From positions 1 through 42,827 of the forward strand of contig JAADGH010000003.1 of assembly GCA_013152475.1 (NCBI GenBank): 42,827 nucleotides of DNA, read 5' to 3'. The notes under the pieces are model-generated. The model was not told the DNA's origin. It saw only the letters and a program-made list of their open reading frames with translations, and did no database searches. The position numbers were made by a program, and so were the translations under genes. Position 1 is the first letter of the stretch, and every line of letters starts with the position of its first letter. Origin of the DNA: Planctomycetota bacterium (lineage in GTDB: Bacteria; Planctomycetota; Brocadiia; JAADGH01). Of this stretch, positions 7,285-15,589 are shown one piece after another.

Positions 7285-7920
7285 ATGTTCACCGGAATCA
7301 TTGAAGCGTGCAAGCCCCTCGGCGCGGTGTCGCGCTCGGCTGGACTCATGGAGATCGCAATTGATCTGGGCGAGCTGGCCGAGGGTGTCGCCCTCGGCGA
7401 AAGTATTGCCCTCAACGGCGTTTGCCTGACCGTGGCGTCTCTGTCGGGATCGACCGCCCGATTCCAGGCGGTGCGCGAAACCCAGGAGCGCAGCACCCTC
7501 GGCGGGCTGCGGCAGGGCGATCCGGTGAACGTGGAGCGTTCCCTCCGCGTCGGCGACCGCCTCGGCGGGCACTTCGTGCAGGGACACGTGGACGGCGTCG
7601 GCACGCTGAGCGAGAAAAAGGAGTCGGAGGGGCAGTGCCTCATCCGCGTGATCGTGCCGACGGACCTGACGCGCATGATGATCGCGAAGGGGTCGGTCGC
7701 CATCGACGGCGTCAGCCTGACACTGGTCGATGTTGCGCCGGATTCTTTCTCCGTGGCGATCATCCCGCACACGCTCGAAAACACGACCCTTCGCGTGCGG
7801 CGGCCGGGGGACAAGGTGAACATCGAGGTCGATATGATCGGCAAGTATGTCGCCAAGCTTCTGGGCAAGGATGGCGGCGGATTGACGATAGAAAAGCTGG
7901 AGCGTTATGGGTTCGCCTGA
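7285..7920 (+). CDS. ribE: Riboflavin synthase, alpha subunit
   Basis: Riboflavin synthase dismutates two 6,7-dimethyl-8-ribityllumazine molecules into riboflavin and a pyrimidinedione. The 211-residue protein starts with the invariant MFTGIIE. It has two homologous lumazine-binding barrels, at about residues 1-97 and 98-195, shown by paired motifs: GESIALNGVCLTV and KGSVAIDGVSLTL, and the GGHFVQGHVDGVG segment between them. The length is normal. Its last 14 bases overlap pdxA, the first of a chain of overlaps through rsmA and the membrane glycosyltransferase. No other riboflavin genes are in the window. Confidence 0.96.
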   Translation: MFTGIIEACKPLGAVSRSAGLMEIAIDLGELAEGVALGESIALNGVCLTVASLSGSTARFQAVRETQERSTLGGLRQGDPVNVERSLRVGDRLGGHFVQGHVDGVGTLSEKKESEGQCLIRVIVPTDLTRMMIAKGSVAIDGVSLTLVDVAPDSFSVAIIPHTLENTTLRVRRPGDKVNIEVDMIGKYVAKLLGKDGGGLTIEKLERYGFA

Positions 7921-8821
7921 GCCTCGCCCCACCATCGGCATCACCCTCGGCGACCCGGGCGGCATCGGACCGGAGGTCGTGGACAAGGCCCTGTCCGACA
8001 AGGCCATCCGGAAGCTGGCGAAGTTTATCGTCTTCGGGCGCGACGCAGAGACGCCGATCCCCCAGAAGCTGACGTCCACCCATGAGCCGACGGCCGACGG
8101 CGGCGAGATGGCCGTGGGGTGGATCCTCGCCGCCATCGCCGCCGCCATGTCCGGCGATATTGACGCCATCGTCACGGCGCCGATCAGCAAGGAAGCGATC
8201 CACCTGGCCGGTTACAACTGGCCGGGGCACACCGAGATTCTGAAGGAAAAAACCGGCGCCGAGCGGGCGGTGATGACGATGGTCGGCGGCGGGCTGCGGG
8301 TGGCGCTGGCGACGACACATGTCGCGATTGCGAAACTTTCATCCGCCCTGAAGAAGGACGATGTCGCGGACACGATTCGCGTCACCGACAGGGGAATGCG
8401 CGAATACTTTGGTTTTGACCCTCCCCGCATCGCCGTTTGCGGCCTCAACCCGCATGCGGGTGAAAGAGGCATGTTCGGATGGGAGGAGGCGGAAATCATC
8501 GCACCCGCTATGGAAGCGGTTCGACGTGAAGGTATCGACACCGAGGGGCCGGTCCCGGCAGACGTCGTTTTCCATCAGGCGCTCAAGGGGAAGTTCGACG
8601 CCGTGGTGGCGATGTACCATGACCAGGCAACGATCCCGGTGAAGCTGCTGGCCTTCGAGAGAGGTGTGAACGTGACGCTCGGGCTGCCCATCATCCGAAC
8701 ATCGCCCGACCATGGCACGGCCTTCGACATTGCGGGCAAGGGCATTGCGGACCCGGGCTCGATGATCGAAGCGATCCGCCTGGCCGCCGACATGGCGCGG
8801 CGGAAGGGGGAACGGAGATGA
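7907..8821 (+). CDS. pdxA: 4-hydroxythreonine-4-phosphate dehydrogenase
   Basis: PdxA oxidises 4-phosphohydroxy-L-threonine with NAD in the DXP-dependent route to pyridoxal phosphate. The 304-residue protein opens with TIGITLGDPGGIGPEVV. It then shows VTAPISKEAIHLAGY and PGHTEIL with the first metal His, VCGLNPHAGERGMFGWEE, MYHDQATIPVKLL with the second His, and TSPDHGTAFDIAGKG with the third. The complete metal and phosphate-binding set is present. It is slightly shorter than the E. coli enzyme. The coding start lies within ribE (14-base overlap) and its stop overlaps rsmA as ATGA, so the pair of cofactor genes is translationally coupled to rRNA maturation. Confidence 0.95.
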   Translation: MGSPEPRPTIGITLGDPGGIGPEVVDKALSDKAIRKLAKFIVFGRDAETPIPQKLTSTHEPTADGGEMAVGWILAAIAAAMSGDIDAIVTAPISKEAIHLAGYNWPGHTEILKEKTGAERAVMTMVGGGLRVALATTHVAIAKLSSALKKDDVADTIRVTDRGMREYFGFDPPRIAVCGLNPHAGERGMFGWEEAEIIAPAMEAVRREGIDTEGPVPADVVFHQALKGKFDAVVAMYHDQATIPVKLLAFERGVNVTLGLPIIRTSPDHGTAFDIAGKGIADPGSMIEAIRLAADMARRKGERR

Positions 8822-9723
8822 CCGCGGGAAGAGCGCCGGTCAACAAATCGGAACTCATCGAGTTGTTTCGGTCCATCGGTTTTCGCCCGAGCCCCAGACG
8901 GGGGCAAAACTTCCTGATCGATCCCAACATGCGCCGGGCCATTGTCGATGCGGCCGATCTCGACGAGAGCGACGTGGTCCTGGAGATCGGACCGGGCGTG
9001 GGTGCGCTGACGGAGCTGCTGTGCGAGCGGGCCGGGGCGGTGGTCGCGGTGGAACTCGACCGGACGCTCTTCGAGATTCTGGAGGAACACCTGATCGATG
9101 CCCCGAACCTGACGCTCATCCAGGGCGACGCTGTCGCAAAACACCATGACATCCACCCGGAGGTCGTGCAGGTTCTGCGGCAGCGTCTGACGGATTCGCC
9201 GAAGCGGAGGCTCAAGGTCGTGTCGAACCTGCCCTACAGCGCGAGCACGCCCGCCATCGTGGCGCTGATGACGGGCAACTTGCCGGTGGGAGGGATGGTC
9301 CTCACGGTGCAGAAAGAGATTGCCGATCGAATCACCGGCAGGCCCGGCACGAAGGACTACGGGCTGTTGTCGGTGACGGTCCAGGCGGGCGCGGAGGTCC
9401 ATGTGCTCCGGAAGCTGCCGCCGGACGTCTTCTGGCCGCGTCCGAAGGTAAGCTCGGCGGTGATCGATATCCGGCCGAAGGCGGAGCGGGGAAAACGGAT
9501 TCGGGACGCGAAGACCTTCGCGAACACGGCGCATATCCTGTTTACGCACAGGCGAAAAACGGTGAGCAACTGTTTCAAGAGCGCGGGTCCCTTCGACCTG
9601 GGGGTGGATGCGGCGCGGCTCCTCGAACAGTGCGGGATCGATCCGAACACGCGCGGGGAGACGCTGACCGTCGGGCAGATTATCCACCTCGCCAACACGG
9701 CGTTTGAATGGAAAAGCAAATAG
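8818..9723 (+). CDS. rsmA: 16S rRNA A1518/A1519 dimethyltransferase RsmA (KsgA)
   Basis: RsmA dimethylates two adjacent adenines in the 3' hairpin of 16S rRNA late in 30S assembly, using SAM. The 301-residue protein has the usual N-terminus (RPSPRRGQNFLIDPNMRRAI), the SAM-binding motif LEIGPGVGALTELL, the acidic loop VAVELDRTLFEIL, and the catalytic motif NLPYSAS. The segment FWPRPKVSSAVIDI precedes the small C-terminal helical domain (FTHRRKTVSNCF). All hallmark residues are present. It overlaps pdxA by four bases and the downstream membrane protein by 16. The pdxA-rsmA order is a common bacterial arrangement. Confidence 0.96.
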   Translation: MTAGRAPVNKSELIELFRSIGFRPSPRRGQNFLIDPNMRRAIVDAADLDESDVVLEIGPGVGALTELLCERAGAVVAVELDRTLFEILEEHLIDAPNLTLIQGDAVAKHHDIHPEVVQVLRQRLTDSPKRRLKVVSNLPYSASTPAIVALMTGNLPVGGMVLTVQKEIADRITGRPGTKDYGLLSVTVQAGAEVHVLRKLPPDVFWPRPKVSSAVIDIRPKAERGKRIRDAKTFANTAHILFTHRRKTVSNCFKSAGPFDLGVDAARLLEQCGIDPNTRGETLTVGQIIHLANTAFEWKSK

Positions 9724-11699
9724 ACGACAAGTCATCGCCCACGCTGGTCCCCGTCGCTATCGCACTGGCGCTGGCCGCGGCAATTGGCATCCTCTTCTTC
9801 ACGTCAACCAACCACCTCTCGGTGCTGGTGTGGACGGCCCACAAGCTGTACCTCACCGTCGTCGCCCTTCTGGTCCTCAGCGTGGCCGCCGCCACCGGTG
9901 CGCGAGCGCTCCGCGCCATTCGCTGCGAGCCCGGCGCGTTTGCCCCCCGCCTTGGCTTTAGTGTCGGGATCGGTCTTGGCCTGCTCTCGCTGGTCACGCT
10001 GCTGCTTGGGGTTCTGGGGTTGCTGCATCAGACCGTCTTCATTGCCCTCCTCGCCGTTGCGGCGCTCCTCAATGTGAAGTGCATCGTCGCACTGCTTCGC
10101 ACGGGGGCGGAGCGCGTGCGCGCAAACGGGAAGGAGTTGCCGGGATACGCAGTGTTTCTGTTGGTTGTCATCGCCATCGTAATGTGCATGAACCTGCTGG
10201 GGGCGCTGACGCCGCCGTGGCAGTATGACGACCTCGAATACCACCTCGGCGCGCCGGCGCAGTTTTACCAACAAGGACGAATCACGTTTCTCGAACACAA
10301 TGTCTATTCGAACTTCCCTTTCAATGTCGAGATGTGGCACTTGGCGGGGATGGTCCTGGCGAAGTCGGCCTACCAGGGGGCAATTATCGGGAAGCTCATT
10401 GACGTCGGCCTCGGCCTGCTGACGGCGCTGATGCTCTGGTCGCTGGCAAATCGAATCTTCGGAAGGCCGGCGGGGGATTTTGCGGCGGCGTTCTTCTACG
10501 TCTCTCCGCCGCTGGCCATGCTCTCGATCTCGGCGCATGTAGAGATCGCGCTGACGTTCTACTTCGTCCTGGGTATTTTCGCATTTGTCGAATATCAAAA
10601 GACCGAGAAGACCGCGTGGCCGATCCTCGCCGCCGTGGCGTGCGGCTTCGCCTTCGGGTGCAAATACACGGCGGCGCTGCTTCTGCTCCTCCCGCTGCTC
10701 GCGGGGATGGTGGTGAATGATGTCCTGAAAAAAAGCAGCGCGGCTTCGGTCCTCAAGCGAGCGGCCCTGGTGCTCGGCATCTCCCTTGCTCTTGTATCGC
10801 CATGGCTCATCAAGAATGTTGCGTATACCGGCAATCCGGTCTATCCCCTCCTCTGGTCGGTCTTCGGCGGGCGGGGGTGGAGCGCGGCGCAGGAGGCGAT
10901 GTGGCATAAGGCCCATTTCACGACGGGCGGCGAGTCGCTTGTGCATTTCTTCTTTTCGAGTCACTATCTTTTCCCGATTCTTGCCTTTGTGTTTATCCCC
11001 CTCCTGATCTTGCGGGGGCGGAGGCAGCCGGTCGTCTTCTACCTGCTCGGATACTTCGCGCTGTGCTATGTCCTGTGGTTGTCGTTCACGTATCGTCCCG
11101 CGCGCTTCCTCCTGCCGTCGGCTGCGGTCCTGCCGGTGCTGTCGGTGGGTGGCTTGATGCAGATCAACCGCCGTGTGGGGCGGGCTCTTGTCGCGCCGCT
11201 TCTGATCTTCACGCTGGCCGAGGCGGGGCTGAAGGCCACGGTCGGAGGAAATTTCGATGCGCCCCTCTACATCGGGCCTGATGAGCAGTTCTTCCGAGAC
11301 AATACGGACTTCGTCGCGGGCTACGAGGCCAGCCGGTTCCTGAACCGCGACCAGGTTCCACCCGGCGCAAAGGTGCTCTTTGTCGGCGAGGCGCGGACGT
11401 TCTACTGCGAGCGCGACTTCATCGCGCCAACGGTCTTCAACGAGAACGTGTTTGAGGACATCCTTGTCGCCGCGAAGACGCCGGAGGACTTCCTGGCCTC
11501 GCTTCAGAAGATGGGCATCACGCACATCCTCATCAACTGGATGGAGATGGGGCGGCTGAATGAGACGTACGGTGCGTTTGCGAAATTCGACAAAGCGAAG
11601 TTCGAAGCGTTCCAGAAGGCCTGCCTCGCCGAGGTGTTCCGGGCGAAGTACCCCGGGTCCCTGATCGTCGTCTATGTGGTTCGCCCCGTTCCGGGATAA
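9708..11699 (+). CDS. Polytopic membrane glycosyltransferase, GT39/ArnT-like (GT-C fold)
   Basis: A 663-residue protein with about 10-12 membrane segments and a hydrophilic C-terminal region from about residue 520. The first large periplasmic loop contains YDDLEYHLGAPAQFYQQG. The acidic pair in that position is the expected GT-C catalytic or metal motif of the dolichyl/undecaprenyl-phosphate-sugar-dependent mannosyl- and arabinosyltransferase clan. Nearby FPFNVEMWHLAG and the Lys/Tyr patch in FGCKYTAALLLL are typical of such proteins. It probably transfers a sugar from a polyprenyl carrier to an envelope acceptor. The start codon lies inside rsmA. Its stop is four bases from the convergent creatininase-like gene. 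Donor and acceptor cannot be predicted. Confidence 0.8.
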   Translation: MEKQIDDKSSPTLVPVAIALALAAAIGILFFTSTNHLSVLVWTAHKLYLTVVALLVLSVAAATGARALRAIRCEPGAFAPRLGFSVGIGLGLLSLVTLLLGVLGLLHQTVFIALLAVAALLNVKCIVALLRTGAERVRANGKELPGYAVFLLVVIAIVMCMNLLGALTPPWQYDDLEYHLGAPAQFYQQGRITFLEHNVYSNFPFNVEMWHLAGMVLAKSAYQGAIIGKLIDVGLGLLTALMLWSLANRIFGRPAGDFAAAFFYVSPPLAMLSISAHVEIALTFYFVLGIFAFVEYQKTEKTAWPILAAVACGFAFGCKYTAALLLLLPLLAGMVVNDVLKKSSAASVLKRAALVLGISLALVSPWLIKNVAYTGNPVYPLLWSVFGGRGWSAAQEAMWHKAHFTTGGESLVHFFFSSHYLFPILAFVFIPLLILRGRRQPVVFYLLGYFALCYVLWLSFTYRPARFLLPSAAVLPVLSVGGLMQINRRVGRALVAPLLIFTLAEAGLKATVGGNFDAPLYIGPDEQFFRDNTDFVAGYEASRFLNRDQVPPGAKVLFVGEARTFYCERDFIAPTVFNENVFEDILVAAKTPEDFLASLQKMGITHILINWMEMGRLNETYGAFAKFDKAKFEAFQKACLAEVFRAKYPGSLIVVYVVRPVPG

Positions 11700-11703
11700 G
11701 CCG

Positions 11704-12603
11704 TCAGCCCCGAACGGGGATGTCCCAGTGCGGCCGCCAGCGGGAGTTTTCGGCTGGGGGCCGGACGTCCCCGAAAAGGGGCTGGCAGATCTCGAAGTCC
11801 TTCATCCGGGGTTTCACTTCCTCGTCCCAGATTCGGTCGATGCCTTCGAAGGTCAGCGGTTTGCGATCGGGTTTGACCTTGTCGTATTCCGCCAGCAGAT
11901 CCTTGGCCTTTTCGCCGAGCCAGTGGACCTCGTCCTGCACCATGCGCTCCCCGGTCTGGCGGTCGGCCTCGCGGGCGTTTCGGCCCATGGCGAAACGCTC
12001 CTCGGGCGCAACCGGGTCTTTGTCGGGGATGCGGGACACATCCACACACCCCGGCATGAGGGCCCAGAGAAGCGACGTCTCCACTTTCCCTGCGTGATCG
12101 CCTCCGCTCTTGCCGTTGTTGTCGAATCCGGGCTGGTTGGCCTCGAAGTCCGGCAGACCATAGAGTCGCGGGGCGACGTGGGGCTGGTAGACCTCCAGGA
12201 GCGTCTTGAGGTCCTTCCAGTTCGGGCCGTAGTGGCCGGTAACGAACAGGGCGGCGTGGAAGCCATGCTGGTGCGCGGCGCGGATGTGATAGGCCACGCT
12301 TTTGAAATGGTGCCAGGCAGGGACGGCTGTGGCCCAGGAGCGGGTCTCGCCAATGGACCGGGCCATCCACGCGGCCTCGCCATGATGCTCGTGAATGTGC
12401 CAGTAGTCCGGCGGGGCGACGATCCCACCGTTGGTCCGGGCGGCCTCGCAGCAGATGCCGTGGGCCTTCAAGATGTCCAGGCCGAGGGCGTTTTGCGGGC
12501 CGTGCGGTTCACAGAGGCCATAGGCGAAGTAAACGACCGGACATTCCTCGATGGCTGCTTCCAGCTGATCCCAAAACATCCGTTCCCAGCGCACTTCTTT
12601 CAT
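11704..12603 (-). CDS. Creatininase-family amidohydrolase
   Basis: The 299-residue protein belongs to the creatininase/formamide-hydrolase superfamily, whose members use a two-metal site to open cyclic or linear amides (creatinine, F420 and mycofactocin precursors, formamides). The first metal motif appears as YGLCEPHGPQNALGLDILK near residues 28-46, with Glu and His in place. The second metal region follows as YWHIHEHHGEA, and an acidic loop appears later in FVTGHYGPNW. The usual Gly-Ser before Glu is altered to Gly-Leu-Cys, so substrate recognition may differ from creatininase itself. TAGGAG about eight bases upstream supports the ATG. It is the last gene of the six-gene leftward run and lies ten bases after the ATPase gene. 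Confidence 0.82.
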   Translation of the reverse strand: MKEVRWERMFWDQLEAAIEECPVVYFAYGLCEPHGPQNALGLDILKAHGICCEAARTNGGIVAPPDYWHIHEHHGEAAWMARSIGETRSWATAVPAWHHFKSVAYHIRAAHQHGFHAALFVTGHYGPNWKDLKTLLEVYQPHVAPRLYGLPDFEANQPGFDNNGKSGGDHAGKVETSLLWALMPGCVDVSRIPDKDPVAPEERFAMGRNAREADRQTGERMVQDEVHWLGEKAKDLLAEYDKVKPDRKPLTFEGIDRIWDEEVKPRMKDFEICQPLFGDVRPPAENSRWRPHWDIPVRG

Positions 12604-12613
12604 GGCGCGTCTC

Positions 12614-14122
12614 CTACAGGGCGCTCCGCGTGAGGCGTTCGAAGGCGACGGCCAAGGTCGTGGTGTCGATCCGCGTTATTCCGTCGCTCTTCGGCGTCCG
12701 GTTGCAGTGCTCGGTGACGACCTCGTGGAGGAAGTCGAACAGGTTCCGCGGCGTCTGCGGGCGAAGCCGGTCGAAGTAGTGCAGCAGCGCCCGGTTCGCG
12801 CTCTGGCCGGCGCCGGCCTCGGAGTCCTTGACGCTGTCGTCGAAGAGGTCGTCCAGGCGGCTGCTCTCGTCGCTCCCTCGGCAGGCATCCAGCCGGGCGG
12901 CGGCGACGTCGTACAAGGTCTTCGAGGTCCACTCCAGCGGCGCCACGACGTGCTGCTTGTCGAGCCGCGCTTTCCGTCGGAATTGGTCGCCCTGTTGCTT
13001 GATATACTGCCACACCTCGATCTGAAGCAGCGCTTTGATGCCGAGGTCGGGGTGCTTCAGGAGTTTATTGTCGAAGATATTTCGCATGAGGAACCACATC
13101 TTCTCCGGGTCGCCGGCAACGAGCGTCGGCTCGTCGATGCGATCGATGAGGACGACGATCCCGGAGAACCCGAGGGCTTTCAAAACCGTTTGGAATGTCC
13201 GAAGGAAGTGATACCGCGCCTCCTCGGCGATCTTGTCGCGGGAGCGATTGGGCAGAACGCGGCCGTCGAGGGCCTTTTTGCTGAAATGCCGCAGGGCCCA
13301 GGCCAGGTCGCGGATGCTGCGTCCGGTGCCGCCCTGGGAGCCCGGGAGCCTGATAATGGGCATGGCCTGGAGGATTCTTCTCGAACGCGAAATTGACGTC
13401 AGGCAGCGCCAGATCGGGTGAACGAAGCCGACCAGCGCCAACGCGACCCAGGCATACACCAGCCTGGGTATCTGCCAGCAGCCCACTCCCGCGAGGACGA
13501 GACCGATGAGCGGCGTGGCATAGGGGAGAGTTTTGTTGAGGAACATCCGCAGGCGCTTGCCCAGGCCCATCTTCTTCACGACGGAATACCATCGTCCGTG
13601 GAAGCGCTCTCGCTCGACGCTGTCGTAGATGGCGGTGAGAAGGGCGAAGTCGGTCTTGAGTCCATCGTCCAGCTTTTTCAACGCCGCAGCGGCGTTGGGG
13701 GGGGCGCCTGCGGTGATGTTATTGACGACCTTCGTAACGCCGATGGAGAGAATCGCGTCGATGTGGTCCTGGAGCAGGAGCGAGCTGAGGGGGGAGTCGC
13801 TGCGCAGGTTTTTCGCAAAGGTGTCGAGGATCGGATTGAAGTCCTCGTACTCGATAACGAGGATCTTCTCGCCGGGCTCGGCGCTTTCGTTGTATTCGGC
13901 AAGGTTCTTGAGTATTTGCAGGCGGATGGCGGTCTTGCCGCTCCCCTTCTCGCCGAAAACGAGCGAGGTAGTGGGGTAGCTCGGGTCGCCGAGGATGCGG
14001 TCCCATTGGGGGTGGTGCACCCCCTCGAGGCACTTGGGCAGGACGTAGTCCTGCGCGGCGTCCTGCGAGGCGAAGGGGTCCCGCTCGATCCCGTGTGATT
14101 TCCAGAATTCGTCAGCGTCCAT
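12614..14122 (-). CDS. Membrane-anchored P-loop ATPase of unknown function (KAP-like layout)
   Basis: A 502-residue protein with an N-terminal P-loop: GEKGSGKTA at residues 57-65 after the hydrophobic strand TTSLVF. A predicted Walker B strand, GIVVLIDRIDEP, lies near residues 335-346. Between them sit two adjacent membrane segments, about 194-215 and 221-238, separated by a short loop. Insertion of a transmembrane hairpin between Walker A and B is the layout of KAP-family NTPases, but I see no decisive KAP signature. The N-terminus (WKSHGIERDPFASQDAAQDY) resembles the start of ExeA/MoxR-type regulators. AGGAG about six bases before the ATG supports the start. The gene lies 45 bases after the UDP-HexNAc pyrophosphorylase gene. 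Both ATP-binding motifs and the membrane hairpin are seen directly; the function is unknown. Confidence 0.75.
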   Translation of the reverse strand: MDADEFWKSHGIERDPFASQDAAQDYVLPKCLEGVHHPQWDRILGDPSYPTTSLVFGEKGSGKTAIRLQILKNLAEYNESAEPGEKILVIEYEDFNPILDTFAKNLRSDSPLSSLLLQDHIDAILSIGVTKVVNNITAGAPPNAAAALKKLDDGLKTDFALLTAIYDSVERERFHGRWYSVVKKMGLGKRLRMFLNKTLPYATPLIGLVLAGVGCWQIPRLVYAWVALALVGFVHPIWRCLTSISRSRRILQAMPIIRLPGSQGGTGRSIRDLAWALRHFSKKALDGRVLPNRSRDKIAEEARYHFLRTFQTVLKALGFSGIVVLIDRIDEPTLVAGDPEKMWFLMRNIFDNKLLKHPDLGIKALLQIEVWQYIKQQGDQFRRKARLDKQHVVAPLEWTSKTLYDVAAARLDACRGSDESSRLDDLFDDSVKDSEAGAGQSANRALLHYFDRLRPQTPRNLFDFLHEVVTEHCNRTPKSDGITRIDTTTLAVAFERLTRSAL

Positions 14123-14167
14123 AAAATGCTCCTGAGAGAGGTCAATGCCTGTCGCGTAATGGCGAGG

Positions 14168-15589
14168 CTATTCTACTTCAAGCAGTAGCTCGTTGTCGAA
14201 CTGAATCTTCCGGTCGGCCAGTTTTTCTTTCAAATCCTGCGGGGCGACGGCGAAGAGAGGGCTGATCTCGATCACCCCCCTCACGTTGCCCTCTTCGTCG
14301 ACCGGGATGTCCACCCCGGCCTCGCGCAGCCATCGGCCCCACATGTTCACCAGCGCCGCCTTGGCCGTGGCCGGCGAATCGTTGCCTTCCGCGTTTTTCA
14401 CAGGGGCGAATTCGTCCTCCCGCCGGACCTCCATGGTGACGGCCTCTCTGGCCAGGCCGAGGGCGTCGAAGACGAACATCTCGAACTTGACGCCGTTTTT
14501 TTCACCGGGTGTGACTTGCTTCCCAGTCTCATCAACGTAGGGAACGGCCTTGTTCGCCCGGTGGTACGGCAGGGCCAGGCCCGAGGACGTGATGCGATCG
14601 ACGAAGTTCACGTTGATGAGGTGGATGGCGATGCTGCCGGCGGAGTACTTCAGCTTGCCCCCCTCGACGGTGGCATACATCTCCTCCTTCGACAGGTCGC
14701 TGTATTCGATCACCGACACCCTGCCGTTGAGGAGGCCGATGACGCCCAGGCCCTCCTCTGGGTCGCGTTTGGGGACGACCTTGCTCGACATGTCTGCGCC
14801 CTTCCCCACGTGGTGGCCGATGAAGACCGGATCGGCAATTTTGATGAGGACGTTGTCTACCTGGAAGTAGGAGATCACCTCGATGCCCCGGCGCTTCATG
14901 TCGTCGATCATGCCGGTGCGCTTCAGGGCGAAGAGCGAGCCGCCGTGGCCGTCGGGGCTGACAAAGACATGGTCTTTCTCGTCGAGGATCAGCCGACCGT
15001 CGCGATCGACGGCGGGCATCATGCCCTGCGTGAAGAACTTGACGTGCTCGGGGTCGAGGCCGAAGTACCTGTTTGCCCTGAAGAACTCCCGCGTGTCGGC
15101 GTCGTTCGTAATGCTGGTCATGATGTACCACGGAATGACCTTACCATAGCGTCGGGAGTGTGCCAGGATCCGCTCGGCGAAAAGCTGAAAGAGCGGTTTG
15201 TTTTTGATGGGTGTGATCGGAAAGGTCCCCTTCGGGCCGTCGTATCCCAGCCGGGTGCCCTGGCCGCCGGCCACCACCATGGCAGCGACCTTGCCCTCGC
15301 GGAGGACCTGCTCGCCGCGTTCCCCGGCTTCCTGGGCCCCGGCCCGCTCCTCGGGGGTGGAGGGGACGGGGATAATGGGTGCGGGCTCGAGATATCGCCC
15401 CTCTTCCGGGGTCTCCTCCGCCTCGATGTGCTCGGCGACAAGCCGAGCCAGGAGGTCGAAGTCGATCTCTTCGATCTGCCGGAGCAGACGATCCCGGCCG
15501 GCATCGCCCAACTCATCCCACCATCGGAACACGTGTCCCTGGCCGGCGCGTTTTGCCTTCTCGATCAGTCGCCTTTCACGCCCTGTCAT
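14168..15589 (-). CDS. UDP-N-acetylhexosamine pyrophosphorylase-like uridylyltransferase (UAP1/UGP family)
   Basis: The 473-residue protein is a UDPGP-family nucleotidyltransferase, closer to eukaryotic UAP1/AGX than to bacterial GlmU. It makes UDP-GlcNAc or UDP-GalNAc from the sugar-1-phosphate and UTP. The UTP-binding loop reads MVVAGGQGTRLGYDGPKGTF near residues 104-123. The uridine and sugar-binding segments YIMTSITND, GSLFALKRTGMIDDM, FQVDNVLIKIADPVFIGHH and KFEMFVFDAL follow in the family order. A GKGADMSSKVVPKRDPEEG segment matches the lid region. It overlaps the histidine-kinase gene by 14 bases. Placement after a sensor kinase suggests control of envelope polysaccharide precursor supply. 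UDP-glucose or UDP-galactose cannot be ruled out as the product. Confidence 0.88.
   Translation of the reverse strand: MTGRERRLIEKAKRAGQGHVFRWWDELGDAGRDRLLRQIEEIDFDLLARLVAEHIEAEETPEEGRYLEPAPIIPVPSTPEERAGAQEAGERGEQVLREGKVAAMVVAGGQGTRLGYDGPKGTFPITPIKNKPLFQLFAERILAHSRRYGKVIPWYIMTSITNDADTREFFRANRYFGLDPEHVKFFTQGMMPAVDRDGRLILDEKDHVFVSPDGHGGSLFALKRTGMIDDMKRRGIEVISYFQVDNVLIKIADPVFIGHHVGKGADMSSKVVPKRDPEEGLGVIGLLNGRVSVIEYSDLSKEEMYATVEGGKLKYSAGSIAIHLINVNFVDRITSSGLALPYHRANKAVPYVDETGKQVTPGEKNGVKFEMFVFDALGLAREAVTMEVRREDEFAPVKNAEGNDSPATAKAALVNMWGRWLREAGVDIPVDEEGNVRGVIEISPLFAVAPQDLKEKLADRKIQFDNELLLEVE

Noticed and set aside
12614-14122. Phage-defence NTPase
   Set aside because: The KAP-like layout suggested it, but no nuclease, toxin or other defence gene lies nearby and the genes upstream in the same run are regulatory and biosynthetic. 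AddAB is a housekeeping repair complex here.
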